Shown: piece by piece, positions 18,897 through 27,689 of the stretch | How positions within the stretch are numbered: the stretch's first letter is position 1 | Layout of the letters: every line of letters begins with the position of its first letter | Assembly (NCBI GenBank): GCA_900544685.1 | Contig: UQWA01000014.1 | Location: forward strand, 1-64,000 | Reading direction: 5' to 3' | Length of the DNA stretch: 64,000 nt | DNA from: an uncultured Lachnospiraceae bacterium | GTDB taxonomy: Bacteria; Bacillota; Clostridia; Lachnospirales; Lachnospiraceae | Translations under genes and position numbers: made by a program | The notes under the pieces: model-generated | What the model was told of the DNA's origin: nothing | The model's input: only the letters and a program-made list of their open reading frames with translations | Databases searched by the model: none

Positions 18897-19359
18897 AACG
18901 AATGCAATGCGCATTCTGGATAAGAACAAAATCCCATACGAACTGATATCATATGAATGTGATGAATTTATTGACGGGCTGCACACCGCAGAAAAAACCG
19001 GTGCACCTGTGGAGCAGTCTTTTAAAACACTGGTTGCCCAGGGGAAAAGCAAAGCCTACTATGTATTTGTAGTGCCAATTGCAGAAGAAGTGGATCTGAA
19101 GCTTGCTGCAAAGACCGTTGGTGAAAAGTCCATCGAGATGATTCATGTAAAAGATATCAATGCTATCACAGGATATGTACGGGGCGGCTGTACACCGATC
19201 GGTATGAAAAAGCTGTTTCCTACTTATATTCAGGAAAGCGCCAAAGACTATGATCAGATCTATGTCAGCGGCGGCCGTATCGGTTACACCTTAAAATTAA
19301 ATCCGCAGGATCTGGCAAAACTGGTTCGTGGAAAATTTGCAGACTTTATCGTAAAATAA
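18880..19359 (+). CDS. ybaK: Cys-tRNA(Pro)/Cys-tRNA(Cys) deacylase YbaK
   Basis: Trans-editing factor that hydrolyses Cys-tRNA(Pro) made by mistake by prolyl-tRNA synthetase. It has 159 residues, typical of YbaK/EbsC. Visible family blocks are KTLVAQG, AAKTVGEKSIEM with the conserved lysines, and YVRGGCTPIGMKK. The frame extends 13 codons upstream into the phosphoesterase gene, but GAGGAGAG 7 nt before the ATG at 18880 fixes this start. Confidence 0.92.
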   Translation: MAKEVKTNAMRILDKNKIPYELISYECDEFIDGLHTAEKTGAPVEQSFKTLVAQGKSKAYYVFVVPIAEEVDLKLAAKTVGEKSIEMIHVKDINAITGYVRGGCTPIGMKKLFPTYIQESAKDYDQIYVSGGRIGYTLKLNPQDLAKLVRGKFADFIVK

Positions 19360-19364
19360 GAAAT

Positions 19365-19386
19365 GCCTCTGCTATCATGCAGGGGC
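19365..19386 (+). terminator. Hairpin after ybaK
   Basis: GCCTCTGC and GCAGGGGC form an 8-bp stem directly after the stop codon, followed by GTTATTTCTCTT, a modest U-tract. Confidence 0.5.
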
Positions 19387-19407
19387 GTTATTTCTCTTGG
19401 GGGGTGC

Positions 19408-19461
19408 TATTGGGGACGGAGTTTTCTTGCTCTAAAGAGCCAGAAAACTCCGTCCCCAATA
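19408..19461. repeat. 54-bp long palindrome
   Basis: Two perfect 19-nt arms (19408-19426 and 19443-19461; core GGGGACGGAGTTTTC) flank a 16-nt centre that pairs further apart from one mismatch. It lies between the convergent ybaK and argJ ends and has no U-tract on either side, so it is not a classical terminator. Half of the same sequence recurs at 20816-20838 on the other side of argJ, marking it as a dispersed palindromic repeat rather than a unique hairpin. Confidence 0.85.
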
Positions 19462-19473
19462 ACTCGCTCCCAA

Positions 19474-20718
19474 CTATGAACGATAATCTCCGTTGATCTT
19501 TACATAGTCATAGGTCAAATCGCATCCCCATGCTTTCGCCTGTGCTTTGCCCTGTTTTAATTCTACCAATATGTGAATTTCTTCTGCGGAAAGGATTTTT
19601 GCGGCAATTTCCTCTGAGAATTCTACTCCGGATCCGTCTCTGCAGACTGCAATTTTTCCGAATTCTGATTCAAAATCCACATCTACTTTATCAATGTCGA
19701 ACTCTGCCTCTGCATAACCGATGGCACATAATACACGTCCCCAGTTCGCATCTTCTCCAAACATGGCACATTTCAGAAGTGGGGAACGAATCACACTTTT
19801 TGCAATGATAATTGCAGTCTCCTGATCCGGTGCACCGGTTACACTACATTCCAGGAGTTTGCTTGCCCCTTCTCCGTCTGCCGCCAGCATACGGGTCATG
19901 TTCATCATCACAATGTACAGAGCCTGACGGAAGATATCATAATCTTCCCCTTCTTTGTCAATCAGTTTGTTGCCTGCCAGACCATTTGCCATAACGGTTA
20001 CGGTATCGTTAGTAGAAGTATCTCCATCTACACTGAGACAATTGTAGGTAACTTTTACCACGTCACTTAATGCTTTCTGAATGAGTTCCGGCGTGATCGC
20101 CACATCAGATGTAAGGAAGTTCAATGTAGTTGCCATATTCGGATGAATCATACCGCTTCCTTTTGCCATTCCACCCATACGGCAGATAGCATCACCAATT
20201 TTGAATTCCACTGCTACCTGTTTCATAACAGTATCTGTCGTCATGATCGCATAAGCAGCCCGGTCATTTCCGTCTGCCGTCATACCTTCTGCCAGTGGTT
20301 TCATATATTCTTCAAAAGGCTGAATAGACAGTCTCTGTCCAATGACACCTGTTGATCCGATAATTACTTCTTCTGATTTGATTCCAAGCTGATCTGCTGC
20401 CAGTTTGCATGCTTTTTCTGCAATCTCAATACCATCAAAATTACAGGTATTGGCATTCTTGGAATTCGCCAGAATTGCATGCGCGATGCCATGACTCTTT
20501 TTCAGATTCTCACGTGTCACAATGACCGGAGCACCCTTTACTTTATTCAGTGTATACACACCGGCTGCGCTGCAAGGTTCTTTGCTATATACCAGACACA
20601 GGTCGTTTTTCTTCTTATCCGGGTTAATTCCGGCATTTAAACCATTTGCCACAAAGCCCTGTGCTGCACAGACACCGCCATCTACATAAGTGTAACCTTC
20701 AAAATTTTCTAATTTCAT
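19474..20718 (-). CDS. argJ: Bifunctional ornithine acetyltransferase / N-acetylglutamate synthase
   Basis: Transfers the acetyl group from N-acetylornithine to glutamate in the cyclic arginine pathway; many homologues also use acetyl-CoA. At 414 residues it is full length. The self-cleavage site is clear: KGSGMIHPNMATTLNFLTSD, with Thr197 as the N-terminal nucleophile of the beta chain. The oxyanion-hole segment GSTGVIGQRL precedes it. The other arg genes are not adjacent, which is unusual because argJ often sits with argC, argB and argD. Palindromic repeats flank the gene. Confidence 0.96.
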   Translation of the reverse strand: MKLENFEGYTYVDGGVCAAQGFVANGLNAGINPDKKKNDLCLVYSKEPCSAAGVYTLNKVKGAPVIVTRENLKKSHGIAHAILANSKNANTCNFDGIEIAEKACKLAADQLGIKSEEVIIGSTGVIGQRLSIQPFEEYMKPLAEGMTADGNDRAAYAIMTTDTVMKQVAVEFKIGDAICRMGGMAKGSGMIHPNMATTLNFLTSDVAITPELIQKALSDVVKVTYNCLSVDGDTSTNDTVTVMANGLAGNKLIDKEGEDYDIFRQALYIVMMNMTRMLAADGEGASKLLECSVTGAPDQETAIIIAKSVIRSPLLKCAMFGEDANWGRVLCAIGYAEAEFDIDKVDVDFESEFGKIAVCRDGSGVEFSEEIAAKILSAEEIHILVELKQGKAQAKAWGCDLTYDYVKINGDYRS

Positions 20719-20815
20719 TCCTTCATCCTCCTCACCATCAACTTAGTTCTATTATAAACACATTTCCTGATTTGCAAAGAAAAAAATGTTCCATATGAAA
20801 TAGTTTTATTTGACA

Positions 20816-20838
20816 GAGCCAGAAAACTCCGTCACTAA
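20816..20838. repeat. Half copy of the 54-bp palindrome
   Basis: AGAGCCAGAAAACTCCGTC, followed by a diverged CACTAAT, repeats the right arm and centre of the element at 19408-19461 (there continuing CCCCAAT). The left arm is missing. It probably marks an eroded or recombined copy. Confidence 0.8.
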
Positions 20839-20850
20839 TGGCTTCTAAAT

Positions 20851-20926
20851 TTGACAAAAGTTATATAAAGTTATATAATCACAAAAAAGTTATATAAACT
20901 TATATAAAATCCGAAAAGTTATATAA
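20851..20926 (+). promoter_or_regulatory. Consensus promoter embedded in five 10-bp repeats
   Basis: TTGACA (20851-20856), 17 nt and TATAAT (20874-20879) form a perfect sigma-A promoter. Four copies of AGTTATATAA start at 20859, 20869, 20888 and 20917, and one ACTTATATAA starts at 20898. The spacing is 10, 19, 10, 19, so paired sites recur every 29 bp. Each contains the self-complementary TTATATAA. The array covers the spacer, the -10 box and the leader up to the ribosome binding site, so a bound protein would block transcription. Confidence 0.85.
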
Positions 20927-20938
20927 GAGGTGACTCGT

Positions 20939-21979
20939 ATGAATAATCCATTTACATTATCCTTTGGAAAAAAGCCATTACAATATATATCCCGTATTTC
21001 TCAAACAAATCAAATTCTGGATGCATTCCGCTCCGAGGTTCCATCTAATCAGATTTTTATGATTACTGGTGTACGTGGTTCCGGAAAAACAGTTATGATG
21101 ACCAGCATTGCCAGCGAACTGAAAAAAGACGATTCCTGGATTGTCATAGAATTAAATCCCACTCGAGATCTGTTACAAAGCCTGGCCGCCAAGATCTATA
21201 GTCTGCCAGATATGCATACCCGTTTTCTGAGTGCCAGACTGGATTTCTCCGCATTTGGTCTGGGGGTGTCTGTTGAAAATGCCGCTCCTGTTACTGATAT
21301 TGAAAATGTTCTGGAACTAATGCTGGAACAGATCAAAAAATCTGGGAAACGACTCTTAGTGACAGTGGATGAAGTCATCCCTTCTGAATATATCAGGATC
21401 TTTGCCAGCTCCTTTCAGATTTTTCTTCGCCAGGATCATCCGATTTTCCTGCTGATGACCGGATTATACGAAAATATTTATGATTTACAAAACGATAAAT
21501 CTCTTACCTTTTTATATCGTGCACCAAAATTACTGTTGGAGCCATTGAATTATTCTTCTGTAAGAAGCCATTATATGAAAATCTTTGATATCAGTGCAGA
21601 AGATGCTGGCATAATGACTGGTTTAACCAAAGGATATCCATTTGCCTTTCAGGTTCTGGGATATCTGTACTGGGAAAATCGAAAACAAAAACAATTAAAA
21701 GAAATACTCCCAGAGTATGATCAGTATCTGGAAGAATATGTCTACAGTAAAATCTGGTCAGAACTGTCCAGTCTTGATCAGAAAGTTCTAATGAATATTT
21801 CTCCTGATGAGGAGCTGAAGGTAAAAGATCTGCGTGAACGGCTGCAGATGTCTTCAGAGCTCTTTTCTGTATATCGTGACCGGCTGAAAAGAAAGGGTGT
21901 CATTGATACACGGGAATATGGAAAAATTTCTTTTGCACTGCCGAGATTCGCACATTTTGTAGAGATGCGGAAAATTTAA
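20939..21979 (+). CDS. AAA-type ATPase with C-terminal winged helix
   Basis: P-loop ATPase of 346 residues. Walker A is GVRGSGKT near residue 45 and Walker B is LLVTVDEV near residue 140; a sensor-like MTGLYE follows. The C-terminal 80 residues (LSSLDQKVLMNI, LRERLQMSSELFSVYRDRLKRKGVI) look like a winged-helix domain, as in Cdc6/STAND-type ATPases. A GTG three codons upstream is possible, but AGAGGTG lies 6 nt before this ATG. The promoter is embedded in a repeat array. Its role is unknown; the DNA-binding tail and array together suggest autoregulation. Confidence 0.8.
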   Translation: MNNPFTLSFGKKPLQYISRISQTNQILDAFRSEVPSNQIFMITGVRGSGKTVMMTSIASELKKDDSWIVIELNPTRDLLQSLAAKIYSLPDMHTRFLSARLDFSAFGLGVSVENAAPVTDIENVLELMLEQIKKSGKRLLVTVDEVIPSEYIRIFASSFQIFLRQDHPIFLLMTGLYENIYDLQNDKSLTFLYRAPKLLLEPLNYSSVRSHYMKIFDISAEDAGIMTGLTKGYPFAFQVLGYLYWENRKQKQLKEILPEYDQYLEEYVYSKIWSELSSLDQKVLMNISPDEELKVKDLRERLQMSSELFSVYRDRLKRKGVIDTREYGKISFALPRFAHFVEMRKI

Positions 21980-21995
21980 CTTTCAGGAGACCATC

Positions 21996-22937
21996 ATGAC
22001 CATTCAAAATTTCAGATACATCATAGAAATTGCCCGCTGCCATTCCATTTCCAAAGCAGCAAAATCGCTTTTTATGACCCAGTCAGCGATTTCCAATGCG
22101 GTTAAAGAAACAGAAGCTGAACTGGGTATACAGATTTTTAACCGCACCAGCCATGGCGTTACCCTCACTTTTGATGGAGAAGATTTTTTGCCTTATTGCA
22201 AAGAAGTTGTCGCAAAAATGGATTATATACAAAATCGGTATCAGAATCGAAGTGCTGCTCGGATGAATTTTTCCATTTCCTGCCAGTATCTGCCTTTCGC
22301 TGTGAGGGCATACCGCATTTTTCTCTCTGAATTCCAGGATACTTCTTTTGAGCTGTCCTTTTGGGAACTTCCTGCAAAAGAAATTTTTCAGGATGTGAAT
22401 TCCGGACGCAGCGAACTAGGTGTCTTTCTGTTCCGAGATGACCAGGTGCCGGAAATCCGAAAAGCTCTTTATCTTCATGATCTGGCCTATACAGAACTGG
22501 CACAGCCCCCTGTTTATGTCTTTCTTAACAAGAAACACCCTCTGTCCGATCACGCTTTTCTGACACCAGAAGACTTGTCTTCTTTTCCATATGTTACTTT
22601 GGATTATCGAAATGGAACGGAAGAAAACAGTTCTGATATTGTTTCTTTTCCTGATTTTAAACAGTCCGTTCACGTCTGCGACCGCCATACCAAACTGGCA
22701 TTATTAAAGAACAGCGATGCCTTCTGTATTGACACTGAATTGTACATTGATCTTTCCTGCGCGAATATAAATAATATTACTGCCATTCCTCTGCATCTTC
22801 AAGATCGTGCGGAAACCGTTCACGCAGGCTACATCACCAGCAAAAAACGCACTCTTCATGAACTGAGCCAGCGTTATATTCAGCTTCTGACACAGGAATG
22901 TCAGTCTGCTTTTCCAGAAAAACAACCGGTACACTAA
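21996..22937 (+). CDS. LysR-family transcriptional regulator
   Basis: 313 residues, with the N-terminal winged helix (MTIQNFRYIIEIARCHSISK, AAKSLFMTQSAISNAVKETE) and a LysR substrate-binding domain. It starts 17 bp after the ATPase stop and has no promoter of its own that I can see, so it shares the repeat-controlled transcript. Its target is not evident; the convergent corrinoid/iron-type importer downstream is not obviously under its control. Confidence 0.92.
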   Translation: MTIQNFRYIIEIARCHSISKAAKSLFMTQSAISNAVKETEAELGIQIFNRTSHGVTLTFDGEDFLPYCKEVVAKMDYIQNRYQNRSAARMNFSISCQYLPFAVRAYRIFLSEFQDTSFELSFWELPAKEIFQDVNSGRSELGVFLFRDDQVPEIRKALYLHDLAYTELAQPPVYVFLNKKHPLSDHAFLTPEDLSSFPYVTLDYRNGTEENSSDIVSFPDFKQSVHVCDRHTKLALLKNSDAFCIDTELYIDLSCANINNITAIPLHLQDRAETVHAGYITSKKRTLHELSQRYIQLLTQECQSAFPEKQPVH

Positions 22938-22957
22938 AAAGTATACCGGTCAATTTT
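22925..22957. terminator. Bidirectional terminator between lysR and the ABC operon
   Basis: ACCGGTA and TACCGGT form the stem (22925-22950), which includes the LysR stop codon. The plus strand continues CAATTTTTGTCTTTT and the minus strand TTGTTTTTC, so it can serve both convergent transcripts. Confidence 0.8.
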
Positions 22958-22963
22958 TGTCTT

Positions 22964-23740
22964 TTATTTCAATGTATCCAGCACAACAAACGCTTTCCGA
23001 GAGATCTCTCCATCTTTCACTTCTGCAATCCTGGACCTGATCTGAAAATATTCTGCAATGTGTTCCTCTTCCACCATGTCTTCTGTATTTCCAAACAAAA
23101 ATTTCTGATCTCCCAGTAATAATGTCTTATCCGACATCATCAGTGCATGCTCCGGAAAATGTGTATTAATAATACAGGATATATTTTTTTCATCTGCAAG
23201 TCTCTCAATCAGTTTCAGGATAAGAAACTGATTCTTAAAATCCAGATGTGATTCCGGTTCATCCAGAATCATAATCTTTGGATTCCCCACCAACGCCCTG
23301 GCAATCAGTGCCATCTGCAGTTGACCGCCGCTGAGCTGATTACAGGAGCGGTCAGCCAGCTCACTGATACCTGTCTCTTCCATTGCCTGCTCCACTGCTT
23401 CTTTATCTCTTGCAGATGGGACTGAAAAGGTGCCCACATATCTGGTTCTCCCCATCATAATGATCTGACGGACCGTATAAGAAAAGGACAGTGGATGTGC
23501 CTGTGGCACATAGCCCAACCCATTGATTTCTCTGATATTATGAATCCTCTTGTCGTCAATCATGGTATAACCATCTGTCCATTTGAGAATACCTGTCAGA
23601 CATTTGATCAGCGTTGTCTTTCCGATTCCGTTCTGTCCAAGAATCGTCATAATCTTTCCATCTTCCAGCTCAAAGCGAATATGATCCAGAATCTGGCTGC
23701 CTTTCGGATATGCAAAACATCCGTCTACTACCTTTATCAT
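22964..23740 (-). CDS. Corrinoid/siderophore-type ABC transporter ATPase
   Basis: Nucleotide-binding subunit of 258 residues of the BtuD/FecE type. Walker A is GQNGIGKTTLIK, the signature QLSGGQLQMALIARAL, and Walker B IMILDEPESHLD. The ATG overlaps the permease stop by 4 nt (ATGA), so the two are translationally coupled. It is the last gene of the operon headed by the cobalamin riboswitch, which points to corrinoid import, although this family also moves ferric siderophores and haem. Confidence 0.92.
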   Translation of the reverse strand: MIKVVDGCFAYPKGSQILDHIRFELEDGKIMTILGQNGIGKTTLIKCLTGILKWTDGYTMIDDKRIHNIREINGLGYVPQAHPLSFSYTVRQIIMMGRTRYVGTFSVPSARDKEAVEQAMEETGISELADRSCNQLSGGQLQMALIARALVGNPKIMILDEPESHLDFKNQFLILKLIERLADEKNISCIINTHFPEHALMMSDKTLLLGDQKFLFGNTEDMVEEEHIAEYFQIRSRIAEVKDGEISRKAFVVLDTLK

Positions 23741-24756
23741 CCGTTTGCACCCCCTGTTTTTTTAAACAGCACTGCAAAAAATGGAGCTCCCACAAGGGCT
23801 GTCAGAATACCAATCGGAATTTCTGCTTCTGTTGCCGATCTTGCAATCAAATCAATCAATGTCAGATAAATAGCGCCATTTATCATAGAGGCAGGAATCA
23901 GTTCCTGATGATCCACTCCGAACATCATTCTGGTCATATGAGGAATGACCAGCCCAACCCATCCGACAATTCCGGCTATCATGACCGAACTTGCAGAAAT
24001 CAAAGTAGACGCTGCAATGATAATAATTCTGAGCTTACCAGGATTTACTCCCAAAGCTGCCGCCTCTTCATCTCCAAGCGACAGAATATTCATTCGCCAT
24101 CTTAATAAAAACAAAATCAGAAGACTTGCACCGATCGGCACTACAACCAGTGCAACATCTTTATAACTTGCAGAAGCAAAACTTCCCATCAGCCAATAAG
24201 TAATCTGTGGCAGTTTGCTGTATGGATCTGCTGTATATTTTACAAGGGAAACCAACGCATTCATCAATGCCTGCACAATCATACCGGCCAGTATTAAAGA
24301 AAGCGTCGTGCTCTGCCCTTTTACTTTCGAGAAAACATAGGTCAGAGCCACACTGCCTATACCTGCAATCATAGAAAGTGCCATGGCAAGCGGTCCTGTA
24401 CCTGATATCATGATGCCAATTACCGCTCCAAATGCGGCTCCTGAGCTTACTCCTAATACATCCGGGCTAACCAGGGGATTCTGAAAAATCCCCTGAAATG
24501 CCGCTCCGGATGCTGCCATTCCTGCTCCAACCAGCATTGTCAAAAGAAGCCTTGGCAGCCTGATATTCAACACTACCGATTCCTCAATTCCACCACTGAT
24601 TTTTCCAGTCAGTGCGTTTCCAAGAATCTGGATCACCCTTGCCGGTGATATCAGATACCGTCCGAGGAACAGGCTGACGAGAAAAGTAAGCAGAAGTGCG
24701 GTCATAAGAAGTATCCATTTCCACACATGCTTTTCTTTCTTATTCTGATACTTCAT
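23737..24756 (-). CDS. FecCD/BtuC-type ABC permease
   Basis: Membrane subunit of 339 residues with about ten hydrophobic helices, typical of the FecCD/BtuC family. Family blocks are LPRLLLTMLVGAGMAASGAA, FQNPLVSPDVLGVSSGAAFG and the cytoplasmic LGDEEAAALGVN, which contacts the ATPase. It lies between the binding-protein and ATPase genes. Vitamin B12 is the ligand suggested by the riboswitch; iron-siderophore and haem importers have the same fold. Confidence 0.93.
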   Translation of the reverse strand: MKYQNKKEKHVWKWILLMTALLLTFLVSLFLGRYLISPARVIQILGNALTGKISGGIEESVVLNIRLPRLLLTMLVGAGMAASGAAFQGIFQNPLVSPDVLGVSSGAAFGAVIGIMISGTGPLAMALSMIAGIGSVALTYVFSKVKGQSTTLSLILAGMIVQALMNALVSLVKYTADPYSKLPQITYWLMGSFASASYKDVALVVVPIGASLLILFLLRWRMNILSLGDEEAAALGVNPGKLRIIIIAASTLISASSVMIAGIVGWVGLVIPHMTRMMFGVDHQELIPASMINGAIYLTLIDLIARSATEAEIPIGILTALVGAPFFAVLFKKTGGANG

Positions 24757-24773
24757 ATTCGCCTTACCTTTCT

Positions 24774-25883
24774 TTAGTAAATAGATTCTGAAGATGCATT
24801 TGCTTCTGTCGCAAGAATCGTATCCAGTTCTTCATCTGTCAAATCATAGTTAAAGAAGTTCTTATAGAAATCTTTGGTATCCTGTCTGATATCAATATCT
24901 TTAAATACTTCAGGATTAATGACTTTTGCCATCCATTTCATGCAAAGTGTGGTTTCAGTACATGGGCAGTCTGCATCCCAACGATAAATACCCTGTGGAA
25001 TTTTATATACTCTGTGATTCTTTACTGCCTCTACCTGGCTCCAGTCCTGTCCGTCAATGGTGTTATTATAAAGATCTTCCGGCACTACATCATCAAAGTT
25101 GCTCAGAAGAATGACATCCGGATTCCAGCTGTATACCTGTTCCATATTTACGGCTGTGGTAGAAGATGCATCTGCATTACTTTCTCCCACATTTACACCA
25201 CCGCAATAAGCAATTGTTGCATTGTTTACACCACTGTTATCTGAAACAGCCAGTTCATCCATTGTATAAATATGCATAACCTTCACATCATCCAGATTCT
25301 CCAGATCTGCTGCCCGATCTTCAAAATACTGTACATCTGCTTTCTGGTAATCTACAAATTCCTGTGCACGTTCTTCTTTACTTAACACATTTCCGATAAT
25401 AGAAAAATCGTTCCACAGTGTATCATAAGAATCTGCATACTTAATGGTAAATGCCGGAATTCCTACTTCTTTTAATTTGTCAATATGTTTGCTCTGGCTT
25501 TCAAACAGCATTACAACATCCGGGTTAATTTTAGCCAGTTCTTCGTAGTTAAACTCTCCGTCTGCAAAAAATGTAGTGTTGGTATCTTCCAATTCCGGTG
25601 CCAGTTTTTTCAGTATACTGGTTTCATAAGAATTTTTTGCAACCTGCTGCATTCCGGTGATAATATCTCCGCTTCCATTTAATGCATATACTACAGAAAT
25701 CCATGGCATTGGCAGAATTGCCATGCTCTTGATTTCAGTTGGAACTTCCACTTCATTTCCCATAGAATCTGTAATCACCTTCGTAGATGCAGCATCATCT
25801 GCTGCCAGAACTGCGCTTCCGCCAAATACAGTAGTGATTGTCATTGCTGCCATTAATGTTGCTGCTAGTAATTTCTTCTTCAT
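24774..25883 (-). CDS. Periplasmic-binding-type protein for corrinoid/siderophore import
   Basis: 369-residue binding protein of the BtuF/FhuD fold: two lobes joined by a long helix. The N-terminus is a signal peptide (MKKKLLAATLMAAM then GGSAVLAADD) ending in AxA and lacking a lipobox Cys. Conserved features include INPDVVMLFESQ and WNPDVILLSNFDD, the strands that close the ligand cleft in both lobes. GAGGAG precedes the ATG. It follows the NifD-like gene after a gap that holds a hairpin (25964-25993). Confidence 0.88.
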   Translation of the reverse strand: MKKKLLAATLMAAMTITTVFGGSAVLAADDAASTKVITDSMGNEVEVPTEIKSMAILPMPWISVVYALNGSGDIITGMQQVAKNSYETSILKKLAPELEDTNTTFFADGEFNYEELAKINPDVVMLFESQSKHIDKLKEVGIPAFTIKYADSYDTLWNDFSIIGNVLSKEERAQEFVDYQKADVQYFEDRAADLENLDDVKVMHIYTMDELAVSDNSGVNNATIAYCGGVNVGESNADASSTTAVNMEQVYSWNPDVILLSNFDDVVPEDLYNNTIDGQDWSQVEAVKNHRVYKIPQGIYRWDADCPCTETTLCMKWMAKVINPEVFKDIDIRQDTKDFYKNFFNYDLTDEELDTILATEANASSESIY

Positions 25884-25963
25884 GTCTTTCTTCTCCTCGT
25901 ATTGGTCTCAAAAATATGTATGTTACTGTTACTGCATGGCCATGCATTTATTGTTACTGCCGA

Positions 25964-25993
25964 GATCAGGTATCTCCCGCATTTGACCTGATC
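25964..25993 (-). other. Intercistronic hairpin before the binding-protein gene
   Basis: GATCAGGT and ACCTGATC form an 8-bp stem with a 14-nt loop just after the NifD-like stop codon, without a U-tract. It may stabilise the downstream transporter part of the mRNA. Confidence 0.45.
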
Positions 25994-25996
25994 GGA

Positions 25997-27688
25997 TCAG
26001 TTACAAGCTTTTTCTGTACCCGCATGAATCCAGCGGGCACCTTTTGTTCCAAACAGATGATATTCATACTTATCTGTCCGGATTCCACAGTTTAAAATCG
26101 GCGCCGGAAGATCTGTCCATTTTTTTCTGCAGATCGCTTCTTCCATAAACGCCATTTTCAGCAGATTTTCTCCAAAAATGATATCCGCTTTATCTATCAG
26201 AAATTTCAGTTCCTCTCTGTCTCTGAAATATTTTATTTTTTTAACCGGATTTTCTCCTCCGAGCCAGTGGTCTTCTGTTCCCTGCAAAGTTTCTGTATAC
26301 CAGCGTCTTGACGATGCCAGTTGTGTATACACTGCAAATATGATTTCCACAGAATCTGTTTCTGTCAAATATCTGGCAATTCCCCAGGTAACTGCCGGAT
26401 CTCCGATTAAAAGAACTTTTTTCTTTTTTGACTGCCTGCTTTTCGCTGTCTGTACATCTTCCCATCCCGTTTCCTTAAAATAGTTCTGCCATTCAGAGAG
26501 CATCTTTTTTCCGGAGGGAATACCTATCATATAGGGTACGTTATATTTGCGGTAAAGATATTTGGCAATGGGAATGCCTTCGGATGCTGTCACCCAGTTA
26601 CACACTGCATTTTTCAGATTTGCAATCTGTTCCAGTTCGTTTTTCTCTGGCCATATGACCTCATAACCAAGTTTTTTCATACTGGAAATGCTTTCTTCTA
26701 CTTCATCTTTTTGCAAAGACGCAAAACAATGTGCACCTAATATTCCTATCGTACAGTTTTTCTCCGACTTTATATGTTCGAATTTCTGAAACAATGACAG
26801 ATACATGTCTCCAATACCTTGCTGTGCAAAATGAAATCCATCCGTTTTCATCATGATGCAGTCTATCTTCTCTTTTTTTGCCCTTTTTTCGATTCTTCCA
26901 TAATCAAAACCGATTAATTTGGGAAGTCCTGCGCCTGCAATACAGACAAGATCTTTACATTTCTTATTTTTATAATCCCATATGATCCCATTTTCTATAA
27001 ATGACTCACAGCCTACCGCAATCTGAAGATCATCCACTCTTGATTTTGTTACACGATATTCCTGATCTCGCTCCCCTGTTCCGGAAATGCATCCGTCACA
27101 GCCTCCTGAGCTGATCAGAAAACGGTAAACTTTCCAGGACTGCAAAACTCCGCAGACTGCCTCAAAATCTGGCATGACCGGCGGAAGATCACATCCTCGA
27201 TTCCTCAACGATTCTTTGCTCACCGGAATCTGCATCAGCAATTCTGTCAGTTTTTTGTTGGAATCCAGATACCTGCGAACCATCGGTCCTCTATATAGCA
27301 CCTCAACAGGAATTTGATCCGGATTACAAAGTTTTTTCTTTATTTTCTGAAAATCTATTCTGGATACTATATCCATACAGGAAGCATAATAAATAATCCC
27401 TCCTGCATTGGTTCTTTTTAATGCCTCATCAATAAGCTCTCGAATAATCTCTTCTGCCTGCCCCATTGCATATTGTTCCGGTGTAATCACTCTGTAAAGG
27501 AATCTTCCCAGTGCTCTCTGCTTTACCGCAGTTTTATACAATGCCCTTACACAGGAAAATGAACCCGCCCCTACCAGTACAATATCATCTGTCTGAAAAA
27601 TAATTTCCGGCAAAACCACATACTGTCTGTTCGTGTGATTTAACGTAATTTCTTCTAAAGTACATCTGTTTTTTTCTGAATCTTTCAT
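25997..27688 (-). CDS. Nitrogenase component 1-like protein (NifD/NflD type)
   Basis: 563-residue protein of the nitrogenase/oxidoreductase component 1 superfamily. The N-terminal half follows the family plan: GAGSFSCVRALY with Cys46, then ITPEQYAMGQAEEIIRELID, then IIYYASCMDIV with Cys104; with Cys9 these resemble the three P-cluster-type ligands. The second Rossmann part reads KKVLLIGDPAVTWGIARYL. A CxxC pair (Cys197, Cys200 in SSGGCDGCISG) is an extra feature. Only one component 1 gene is present, with no NifK, NifE/N or NifB, so it is not a dinitrogen-fixing enzyme. As in CfbD of F430 synthesis, a homodimer is likely. The substrate is unknown; the context suggests a corrinoid or another small molecule imported by the linked transporter. 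Confidence 0.85.
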   Translation of the reverse strand: MKDSEKNRCTLEEITLNHTNRQYVVLPEIIFQTDDIVLVGAGSFSCVRALYKTAVKQRALGRFLYRVITPEQYAMGQAEEIIRELIDEALKRTNAGGIIYYASCMDIVSRIDFQKIKKKLCNPDQIPVEVLYRGPMVRRYLDSNKKLTELLMQIPVSKESLRNRGCDLPPVMPDFEAVCGVLQSWKVYRFLISSGGCDGCISGTGERDQEYRVTKSRVDDLQIAVGCESFIENGIIWDYKNKKCKDLVCIAGAGLPKLIGFDYGRIEKRAKKEKIDCIMMKTDGFHFAQQGIGDMYLSLFQKFEHIKSEKNCTIGILGAHCFASLQKDEVEESISSMKKLGYEVIWPEKNELEQIANLKNAVCNWVTASEGIPIAKYLYRKYNVPYMIGIPSGKKMLSEWQNYFKETGWEDVQTAKSRQSKKKKVLLIGDPAVTWGIARYLTETDSVEIIFAVYTQLASSRRWYTETLQGTEDHWLGGENPVKKIKYFRDREELKFLIDKADIIFGENLLKMAFMEEAICRKKWTDLPAPILNCGIRTDKYEYHLFGTKGARWIHAGTEKACN

Positions 27689-27689
27689 G

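Noticed and set aside
20859..20926. A CRISPR array or plasmid origin iterons
   Set aside because: The repeats are 10 bp with 0-9 bp gaps, overlap a promoter, and no rep or cas gene is present; an operator array is simpler.
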